From NCBI GenBank assembly GCA_913060595.1, contig CAJXSA010000073.1, positions 1 through 12,613 of the forward strand: a DNA stretch of 12,613 nucleotides. Reading direction: 5' to 3'. This DNA is from an uncultured Ignavibacteria bacterium. GTDB lineage: Bacteria > Bacteroidota > Ignavibacteria > SZUA-365. Shown piece by piece: positions 6,619 through 12,613 of the stretch. The translations under genes and the position numbers were made by a program. The notes under the pieces were generated by a model. The model did no database searches. It saw only the letters and a program-made list of their open reading frames with translations, and was not told the origin of the DNA. The first letter of the stretch is position 1; each line of letters starts with the position of its first letter.

Positions 6619-9600
6619 ATGCGTTTCGACCGCCGTTTCCCTTCGATTTTCCTTATCCTCGTGCTTTGCTTCTCTCTTCAGGCGATGGCGCAGCACAGCA
6701 GATTTATCGATACCGGTGCAGACGACTTTGCTGCGCCCAGGTCCAATGCCGCCGCGCGGGCCGCATATTTCCACGACAGGGTCGCACCGGCTGACGGTAT
6801 CATCCCTCCGGGAGCCCGTGTCCGCGCGTGGAGGGAAGCGCAGGAGCAGCTTCCGCTGTTTGCCCCACGCGGTAAGGCGGGCGTCATGGATGCGCTGGAA
6901 TGGAAGAACGTCGGCCCGGCGAACATCGGCGGCCGCATCATCACCGTCGCCGCCAATCCGCTGAATCCCGCCACCGTGTTCATCGGCGCGGCAGGGGGCG
7001 GCATATGGCGCAGCTACGACGCAGGAGGTCACTGGCAGGCCGTTTCCGACGCACTGCCCACGCAGGCGATGGGAGCCATCGTCATCGATCCGCAGGACAC
7101 CTCGGTGGTGTACGCGGGAACAGGGGAAGCCAGTTACGCCCAGCGCACCTTCGATGGCGGGGGAATGTTTCGCAGCACGGACGGTGGCGACAGCTGGGAG
7201 GAGATCGGTATCGGCACATTACCCGCGTATTCCCGGGCGAGCGACCTCGTCATCAATCCCCTGAATACGGATGTTCTTTTTGCCGCCATTCCCGACGGTC
7301 CGCGCGATCCGGCACAGATCGGGATTTACCGAAGCACTGATGCCGGGGACAGCTGGGAGCTTGTACTCACGGGCAGGATGTCAGATATCGTGATCAACCC
7401 CGCGGACCCGGATGTTCTGTACACCGCTTCCAGCAAAGTGTTCGGAGGCGGGACAGCGGACCGTTACGGCATGTACAAAACCACGGATGGCGGCGACAGC
7501 TGGTTCCCGCTCGATATCGGCGTGCCTGACTCCCTGATGGGCCGCACCAGCATCGGCATCTGTGACGCGCGCCCCGAGGTGCTGTACATCGGGGTTTCCC
7601 ACGTGACCGGCGACGATCGTACGCCCCTGCTGGGTGTGTTCAAGACCAGCGATGCGGGGGAATCCTGGACACAGCTGGACGTGCCGTTCGATTACATGGT
7701 TTCACAGGGCTGGTATGACAACATCATGGGCGTGCATCCGCAAAATCCGGACATCGTGTATGCCGGCGGAGTCAAGCTCATCGTCTCGCGGGACGGCGGT
7801 GCGTCGTGGGAGCGCGTGCGTGACCAGGGATACGGGGGCATCGTGCACGTGGATCAGCATGCCATCGATTTCAACCGGCTGGATCCGTCCATCGTCTATC
7901 TCGGCAACGACGGTGGCTTTTTTGTCGGCACGCAGGACGGCGCGGCATGGGAGAAGCGTGACCTCGGGCTGGCGATTACGCAGTTCATCGGTGGGGCGAT
8001 GCATCCTTCCAGCAACAGCGTCCTGTTCGGCGGGACGCAGGATAACGGGACCCTGCTGTCGGACGACACCCCGATGTTCGATCTCGTTCTCTATGGTGAC
8101 GGGGGAAACGGCGCCATCGATCCGCGCATGCCGCAGGTCATGTACACCACAAAGGAGACGCTGAAGTTCTATCGCTCTGACGATTTCGGTGCGACATGGA
8201 CGCGCAAACAGAGTGGCCTCGGACTCGACCGCTCACTGTTCTACATCGACTTCGCCATGGATCCGAACGATCCCGACGTTCTGTATCTCGGGACCTCGCG
8301 ACTGTACAAAAGCACGAACAGAGGGGACAACTGGTCGCTGAAAAACAGCTGCCTGATTCCCGCCGCGGGTGGCTGTTACTACATCAGCGCGGTAAGCGTC
8401 GCACCGTACGACGGGAATCTCGTTTTCGCCGGGGGGACCGGCGGTGGCATTTCCATCTCGACCGATGCGGGCGACGAATGGAACAGCGTTCCGGATTCTC
8501 TGCTGCCCACAGGGTATTGCAGCGCGGTGCGCAGTTTTCGTCCGGGCGTGATCTACGCGACGTACGCGACCTACGGTCTCGAGAAAGTCTGGCGCAGCAC
8601 GGACATGGGGATTCACTGGATGAGCATCAGCGGAGACCTGCCCGATACGCCGGTCAATGATGTGATCGAACTCGACGGGCGCATCATCGTCGGTTCCGAT
8701 GTCGGGGTTTTCATTTCCGACGACGAGGGGCTGCACTGGCAGCGCCTCGGCACGGGCCTGCCCTCGGTCTCCGTGCAGCGCTTCGTCTACAACGCGCGCA
8801 CGGCGACGCTCCGGGCCATCACGCACGGCCGTGGCATGTACGATCTGCAGTGGTCGCAGCCTCCGGGGGCCGCGCCTGTGTTTATCTCACAGCCTGACAG
8901 CGCACTGTACGATGAAGGACAGACCTTCGTGTATGCGCCGGTGGTCGAGGCCTGGCCGCCCCCGCGTTTCGTGCTGGAGCAGGCCCCGCAGGGGGCGACG
9001 GTCGACAGTGTGCTCGGAGTCGTGCGCTGGGCGGTCCGGGACGACAGCACGCCTTTTCATCTGCGCGCGGAAAACGAACACGGAGGGCAGACCGCGGTGT
9101 TCGAAGTGAACATGCTGCCTGAATCACCGGCGGACTGGCAGGTCGTGCAGCCGCAGCAGCTTTCAACACCGGTGAATGTCATGGCACTCGGCGGGGAGGA
9201 GGCATTGTGGCTTGGCCGTGACAGCGCGCTGGTGTCGATGTCGCCCGACGGGGGGCGGACCTGGCAGCATCATCATCTTCCGGGGACGAATGCGCAGGTG
9301 CTCGACATACACGCGTTCAGTGCGACGCGTGCGTTCGCGGGCACGCGCAGCGGGCACATCATGGAGAGCACTGATGGCGGCGTCAGCTGGCAGGAGCGTC
9401 TCGGCCTGGTCAACGCCCGCTTTGGCAATCTTGCCTTCAGTGATGCAATGCATGGAATGGCTGTAACCGGCGACCCTGACCGCACGTCGCTGGCATTTGT
9501 TTACAGTACCGAGGACGGCGGTATGACGTGGAACAAGATCGCAGAGATACCGTCCCGTTTCCCCATAGACAACACGCTCACCATGCTGGATACCGATCAT

Positions 9601-10353
9601 GCATGGTTCGCGTCGTCCAATCTCTCGAAATCGCCGCCGGAGGAACCGGTGATATTGCGCACCACGGACGGCGGTCACACATGGGAAGAAGCGGCGGTCT
9701 CCGCGCACAACATCGCAGGCATTGCCTTTGTCAACAACGAGCGCGGCTTCTGCGTCGATGACATGACCGGGTTCGTACGCAGGAGCATCAACGGCGGCAA
9801 GAACTGGCGGTCCGCGTTCTATCCAATGAGCGGCGAACGACTCGCGGCCGTGTGCAGCATTCCAGGCAGCGACGTCGTCTGGATCGCCAGCGACCGGGCC
9901 GCCTGGGTCAGTCCGAACGCCGGTGCGAGCTGGATGGAAACCGTCACCGTTCCTGCCGGCGCCGTTCGTGACGCCGTGTTTGCCGATTCCGCGCAGGGCT
10001 GGCTCGTGACGGCATCCGGCATCGTGCAGCGTCTCGTCACCAATCCGCTGCTCAGCGTCACAGATCAGGCGACGCATGTTCCTTCCGATGTGCGCATCCT
10101 GGATTACTATCCTTCCCCCGCCCGTTCCGATGATGACGTCACGGTGTCCTTTTCCCTGAAGTGTTCGATGGCACTGCGTCTCGCGGCATACAACAGTGCC
10201 GGCATGGAAATCGATGTTTTGCTCGAGGAGCATTTTCCAGCCGGCAGACATCAGACGGTTTTTCGCACTGCAGGTTTGCCGTCCGGAGTGTATTTTCTTT
10301 CACTGACCGCGGGAACGGAACAGGTCGTGCGGCGTATGATACTCGCCCGGTGA
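6619..10353 (+). CDS. Secreted multi-propeller Asp-box (BNR/VPS10-like) protein with T9SS sorting domain, paralog B
   Basis: A 1244-residue paralog of the preceding gene with the same architecture: signal peptide (1-24, ending AMA before QHS), N-terminal conserved region, first Asp-box propeller region (95-745), Ig-like linker (752-832), second propeller (838-1142) and T9SS sorting domain (1158-1244). Asp boxes include RSTDGGDSW (185), RSTDAGDSW (238) and RTTDGGHTW (1014). It keeps VDQH (411), GNDGG (429), GGTQDNG (471) and YGDGG (492), plus Cys578, Cys586 and Cys634. It differs by extra cysteines (1045, 1079, 1182) and by a sorting domain reading YPSP in place of YPNP and lacking the usual WD. 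The start shares the TTCCCATGCG context with paralog A but lacks its AAGAGG, leaving a poor ribosome site. No terminator separates it from the lipoprotein 66 bases downstream. Its specific ligand or substrate is unknown. Confidence 0.92.
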   Translation: MRFDRRFPSIFLILVLCFSLQAMAQHSRFIDTGADDFAAPRSNAAARAAYFHDRVAPADGIIPPGARVRAWREAQEQLPLFAPRGKAGVMDALEWKNVGPANIGGRIITVAANPLNPATVFIGAAGGGIWRSYDAGGHWQAVSDALPTQAMGAIVIDPQDTSVVYAGTGEASYAQRTFDGGGMFRSTDGGDSWEEIGIGTLPAYSRASDLVINPLNTDVLFAAIPDGPRDPAQIGIYRSTDAGDSWELVLTGRMSDIVINPADPDVLYTASSKVFGGGTADRYGMYKTTDGGDSWFPLDIGVPDSLMGRTSIGICDARPEVLYIGVSHVTGDDRTPLLGVFKTSDAGESWTQLDVPFDYMVSQGWYDNIMGVHPQNPDIVYAGGVKLIVSRDGGASWERVRDQGYGGIVHVDQHAIDFNRLDPSIVYLGNDGGFFVGTQDGAAWEKRDLGLAITQFIGGAMHPSSNSVLFGGTQDNGTLLSDDTPMFDLVLYGDGGNGAIDPRMPQVMYTTKETLKFYRSDDFGATWTRKQSGLGLDRSLFYIDFAMDPNDPDVLYLGTSRLYKSTNRGDNWSLKNSCLIPAAGGCYYISAVSVAPYDGNLVFAGGTGGGISISTDAGDEWNSVPDSLLPTGYCSAVRSFRPGVIYATYATYGLEKVWRSTDMGIHWMSISGDLPDTPVNDVIELDGRIIVGSDVGVFISDDEGLHWQRLGTGLPSVSVQRFVYNARTATLRAITHGRGMYDLQWSQPPGAAPVFISQPDSALYDEGQTFVYAPVVEAWPPPRFVLEQAPQGATVDSVLGVVRWAVRDDSTPFHLRAENEHGGQTAVFEVNMLPESPADWQVVQPQQLSTPVNVMALGGEEALWLGRDSALVSMSPDGGRTWQHHHLPGTNAQVLDIHAFSATRAFAGTRSGHIMESTDGGVSWQERLGLVNARFGNLAFSDAMHGMAVTGDPDRTSLAFVYSTEDGGMTWNKIAEIPSRFPIDNTLTMLDTDHAWFASSNLSKSPPEEPVILRTTDGGHTWEEAAVSAHNIAGIAFVNNERGFCVDDMTGFVRRSINGGKNWRSAFYPMSGERLAAVCSIPGSDVVWIASDRAAWVSPNAGASWMETVTVPAGAVRDAVFADSAQGWLVTASGIVQRLVTNPLLSVTDQATHVPSDVRILDYYPSPARSDDDVTVSFSLKCSMALRLAAYNSAGMEIDVLLEEHFPAGRHQTVFRTAGLPSGVYFLSLTAGTEQVVRRMILAR

Positions 10354-10407
10354 TCCATAGTGAATCCGAGCCCGCTTCGCCGTATTTTGAGAGCGTCTAT
10401 CAATCGC

Positions 10408-10413
10408 AAGGAG
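10408..10413 (+). promoter_or_regulatory. Shine-Dalgarno site AAGGAG deciding the 10420 start
   Basis: AAGGAG lies six bases before the ATG at 10420. It selects this start over the in-frame GTG at 10360, which would put about 20 polar residues before the lipoprotein signal. Confidence 0.75.
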
Positions 10414-10419
10414 AGTTAC

Positions 10420-11526
10420 ATGCAATATCTTCGTTCCCTGCTTTTTATTCTGCCGTTTCTGCTGCTGGTCGCCTGCAGCGATGATGACGACGGAATTACT
10501 GATCCGAACGGAAACAATAACAACACCCCCGATACAGAGAAGCCGACAGTCGAGATCATCAAGCCTGTGGCCGATCAGGAAATCAGCGGCGATCAGCTGC
10601 TTGTCGAGGTGAACGCCACCGACAATCACCGCGTGGTCAAGCTGGAAATTTTCCTGAGCACGTCGCCGTTCCCGCTCGCAACGCTGACCGCCGCGCCATG
10701 GACGGCGACCTTCGATGTCAGTGACTTCGCGCCCGGAGCGTACGCCGTGTCCGCCAAGGCCTACGACTCGACGGGGAACGAATCCAACCGTTCGACGGTG
10801 ACGTTCATCAAGACGGCCCCGGGTGGATTCGCCTTCAGTTTTACCGACGGCGCCACATTCACCTATGACCGCTGGGGACTCGACGGGGACAACGAGATAA
10901 TGCCCTCGACGCAGAGCACGTATGTCTCTCGCTTCGAGCAGGGCGATGGCTCGCCGCTCGGCGGGGAAACCGACTGGTATCGAATGATTTCCACCGACAG
11001 CCGCTCGGGTCGCTCGGACACGCTGATCGCCCGTGCGGATGCGCAGAACAACATTCAGGTGTATGGCCTTGCAAACGCGCTGATTGAGCGTTTCACCCGG
11101 GAACTGATCGATTCCGGCACGCTGCCGCAGGCGCCTGAGCTTCCGGATCCCGTCTGGGGCTATCTGGCGCAGGTCAATGATATGAACGGTGATCCGCTCG
11201 AACCGGGAGGGGAGTGGAATGTGACCCAGGGCTCGGGGATTGAAATCTCCTTCGGCCTCATCTCGGCCACGGTCACCATGAAGGGCGCCTATGTCGAACA
11301 GGGCGAAGTGATCACCGCGCAGGGGAAGGACATTACGACATGGAAAATGCGGATCACGGTCACGATCAGCATACTGGGACAGGACAACGACATCCCGGTA
11401 TATATCTGGTTCTCGGACGATCCGTCCGCCCAGGTGCAGCTGATGCAGGAAAGCGCCGAACTGAATCTCGGCATCGTGCAGTTCCCCGTGGAGGGAGATC
11501 TGCAGAAACTGGTGTCCTGGCAGTAA
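10420..11526 (+). CDS. Probable surface-exposed lipoprotein with bacterial Ig-like domain
   Basis: A 368-residue lipoprotein. The signal peptide MQYLRSLLFILPFLLLVAC has a clear lipobox (LVAC) with Cys19 as the lipid attachment point. The next residues, SDDDD, resemble the acidic lipoprotein export signals that take lipoproteins to the outer surface in Bacteroidota. A short Asn-rich linker (31-35) leads to a Big_7/Big_9-like Ig domain at about 41-131 (KPTVEIIKPV at its start, AYDSTGNESN near its end). The C-terminal part (136-368) is beta-rich and not recognised; it includes WKMRITVTI (308-316) and YIWFSDDPSAQV (328-339). It sits 66 bases after paralog B and ends before a strong terminator, so co-transcription with paralog B is plausible. 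It could help retain or bind a partner at the surface, but nothing in the sequence proves this. Confidence 0.88.
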   Translation: MQYLRSLLFILPFLLLVACSDDDDGITDPNGNNNNTPDTEKPTVEIIKPVADQEISGDQLLVEVNATDNHRVVKLEIFLSTSPFPLATLTAAPWTATFDVSDFAPGAYAVSAKAYDSTGNESNRSTVTFIKTAPGGFAFSFTDGATFTYDRWGLDGDNEIMPSTQSTYVSRFEQGDGSPLGGETDWYRMISTDSRSGRSDTLIARADAQNNIQVYGLANALIERFTRELIDSGTLPQAPELPDPVWGYLAQVNDMNGDPLEPGGEWNVTQGSGIEISFGLISATVTMKGAYVEQGEVITAQGKDITTWKMRITVTISILGQDNDIPVYIWFSDDPSAQVQLMQESAELNLGIVQFPVEGDLQKLVSWQ

Positions 11527-11546
11527 GATTACAGAGAGTTGAAATG

Positions 11547-11576
11547 AAACCCCGGCGTTATCCCGGGGTTTTTTTT
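11547..11576 (+). terminator. Rho-independent terminator after the lipoprotein gene
   Basis: A 9-bp stem (AAACCCCGG at 11547-11555 with CCGGGGTTT at 11563-11571) encloses a 7-base loop and runs into eight consecutive T (11569-11576). It starts 21 bases after the stop and is textbook in form. Confidence 0.92.
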
Positions 11577-11577
11577 G

Positions 11578-11583
11578 TATGTT
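11578..11583 (+). promoter_or_regulatory. Possible -10 box for the S8 protease gene
   Basis: TATGTT directly follows the terminator's T run and lies 66 bases before the ATG at 11650. No good -35 is visible, because the expected place falls inside the terminator hairpin. Evidence is weak. Confidence 0.22.
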
Positions 11584-11619
11584 AGGGTGACGAATGCCCG
11601 TTCGTCCCAGCAAAACAAT

Positions 11620-11627
11620 CCCCCCCC
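11620..11627 (+). repeat. Eight-C homopolymer upstream of the S8 protease
   Basis: Eight consecutive C lie 22 bases before the ATG, within the probable leader of the protease gene. Such tracts can change length by slippage during replication. It is the longest C or G run I noticed in the window. Confidence 0.8.
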
Positions 11628-11636
11628 ATTTGATGC

Positions 11637-11640
11637 GGAG
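11637..11640 (+). promoter_or_regulatory. Shine-Dalgarno site GGAG for the S8 protease
   Basis: GGAG lies nine bases before the ATG at 11650. Two nearer or overlapping ATGs (11633 and 11642) are in another frame and do not lead into the protease. Confidence 0.5.
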
Positions 11641-11649
11641 CATGCTGCC

Positions 11650-12613
11650 ATGAAGTGTCTTCTCATCGCCGCACTTGCATTCCTGGTCGGCCTTTCCCCC
11701 AGTACATTTGCTCAGAGAATCTCCCCACCTTCAGAAAACAGATATTTCCTCCCCGCGGACGCAGAGGTCGTCCCCGGAACCGTGATCGTGAAATTTCGAT
11801 CCGCGGTCGAGCACCGGCTCACACGCCATGCAGCCGGGGTGCCCTCCATTACTCCCGTGCTCGCGCGCTACGGCGTCAACGAGATGCAGCAGATGTATCC
11901 GCAGCACAGCACGCTCTGGATGCAGGACGGATCCGAGATCGCGCTGCAGCGCATGTACAGAATCACGTTCAGCGCGGCGAAGGATCCGCGGGAGGTCGCC
12001 GCCGCATTCGCCGCACTTCCCGATGTGGAGTACGCAGAACCCGAGGTCGTACAGCACCTCCTGTACCGCCCGGATGATCCCCGTCTGAGCGAACAATACG
12101 CGCTGCTGCGCGTCGAGGCAGAAAAAGCATGGGATATCAGCAAGGGATCCAAAGAGGTAGTGATCGCCATCGTCGACAGCGGGGTGCTGCTGACGCATGA
12201 GGACCTCAAGGACAATCTCTGGATCAATCCCGGCGAAGACCTCGACGCGGACGGTGTCTACACCGCGGCGGACATAGACAGCATCGATTCGGACGGCAAC
12301 GGTTACGTCGATGATGTCATCGGCATCGATTTCGTCGGTCCCTCACTCGTGATGGGCGGCACATATTACGACAACGACCCTGATCCCACACGTCTCGGAC
12401 ATCCGCACGGGACGCATGTGGCGGGGATCGCCGGCGGTGTCGGCGACAACGGCACGGGCATCGCCGGACTCGCGTACGGGTGCCGCATCATGGCGATCAA
12501 GTGCGGTTCGGACCGTTACGCGCCGTCCATTCTCCGCGGATACGACGGCATCGTCTACGCGGCCGACAACGGTGCCGATGTGATCAACTGCAGCTGGGGC
12601 GGGGGCGGCTACC
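11650..12613 (+). CDS. Secreted subtilisin-family (S8) serine protease, 3'-truncated
   Basis: The first 321 residues of a secreted serine endopeptidase; the frame is open to the window edge. A signal peptide (1-21, ending TFA before QRIS) is followed by an I9-like propeptide (about 40-137, VPGTVIVKF at its start and DVEYAEPEVV near its end). The S8 domain starts near 145. Catalytic Asp176 (IAIVDSGV) and His253 (HGTHVAG) are present; VINCSWGGG (311-319) marks the conserved strand beyond. The catalytic Ser and oxyanion Asn lie outside the window. Between Asp and His is an acidic loop with DLDADG and DSDGNGYVDD (about 197-222), a likely calcium site common in Bacteroidota subtilases. In this setting a T9SS sorting domain at its missing C-terminus is likely but unseen. 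It lies after a strong terminator, so it is a separate transcription unit. Confidence 0.93.
   Translation, partial: MKCLLIAALAFLVGLSPSTFAQRISPPSENRYFLPADAEVVPGTVIVKFRSAVEHRLTRHAAGVPSITPVLARYGVNEMQQMYPQHSTLWMQDGSEIALQRMYRITFSAAKDPREVAAAFAALPDVEYAEPEVVQHLLYRPDDPRLSEQYALLRVEAEKAWDISKGSKEVVIAIVDSGVLLTHEDLKDNLWINPGEDLDADGVYTAADIDSIDSDGNGYVDDVIGIDFVGPSLVMGGTYYDNDPDPTRLGHPHGTHVAGIAGGVGDNGTGIAGLAYGCRIMAIKCGSDRYAPSILRGYDGIVYAADNGADVINCSWGGGGY

Larger units (their letters stand above)
2748..10353 (+). repeat. Tandem duplication of the propeller gene
   Basis: The two neighbouring genes encode the same domain series. Motifs such as GGTQDNGTLL fall at nearly the same residue number (471 in both), and the first 480 residues align with essentially no gaps. 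In residues 301-350 I count 36 of 50 identical, while the sorting domains share only about 33 of 82. This is gene duplication in direct orientation followed by divergence. Confidence 0.9.

Noticed and set aside
3306..7503. Repeated 15-20 base segments as a possible CRISPR or non-coding repeat array
   Set aside because: They are in-frame codons for the Asp box GGDSW, unevenly spaced and inside long coding frames.
9163..10251. A 362-residue minus-strand open frame opposite paralog B
   Set aside because: A shadow of the second propeller and sorting domain; no motif or ribosome site supports it.
2748..10353. Sialidase activity inferred from the Asp boxes
   Set aside because: Asp boxes are structural and widespread. 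I see no sialidase RIP motif or the arginine/tyrosine catalytic set, so naming these sialidases is not supported.
10300..11643. A 447-residue minus-strand open frame opposite the lipoprotein
   Set aside because: It spans a terminator and an intergenic region, has no family-like features, and lies opposite a convincing lipoprotein with signal peptide and ribosome site.

Overview
The window looks like a stretch of chromosome from a GC-rich member of the Bacteroidota/Chlorobiota (FCB) group, in a lineage outside the classic Bacteroidia. Two very large secreted proteins end in type IX secretion system (T9SS) C-terminal sorting domains, a hallmark of this group. A lipoprotein carries an acidic, surface-export-like tail directly after its lipid-bearing cysteine. 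Several starts have clear Shine-Dalgarno sequences, which Bacteroidia mostly lack. I see no rRNA, tRNA, CRISPR array, insertion sequence or phage gene.

Layout. 1-946 holds the 3' part of an N-acetylmuramoyl-L-alanine amidase (periplasmic cell-wall hydrolase). 1051-1233 encodes a 60-residue CPXCG-type cysteine-rich protein. On the minus strand, 2574-1669 (patatin-like phospholipase) and 1659-1267 (small CoA-binding protein) form a tight two-gene unit. A divergent promoter region (about 2575-2747) separates them from the main feature, two tandem paralogous genes of about 3.75 kb each (2748-6503 and 6619-10353). Each encodes a signal peptide, a long Asp-box beta-propeller region, an Ig-like linker, a second Ycf48-like propeller and a T9SS sorting domain. 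A strong terminator (6535-6570) lies between them. A surface-type lipoprotein with a bacterial Ig-like domain (10420-11526) follows the second paralog without an obvious terminator, so those two may be co-transcribed up to the terminator at 11547-11576. The window closes with the 5' part of a secreted subtilisin-family (S8) protease (11650 to the window end), which runs off the edge.

How it fits together. The left third is housekeeping: cell-wall remodelling, lipid hydrolysis and small cytoplasmic proteins. From 2748 onward almost everything is destined for the cell surface or the medium: two duplicated giant propellers, a surface lipoprotein and a secreted protease. The most interesting material is this surface cluster. 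The two propellers are nearly gap-free copies over their first 480 residues and keep a polar/acidic core motif set (VDQH, GNDGG, GGTQDNG, YGDGG) and paired cysteines, while their sorting domains have drifted. Their ligand or substrate cannot be read from sequence alone.
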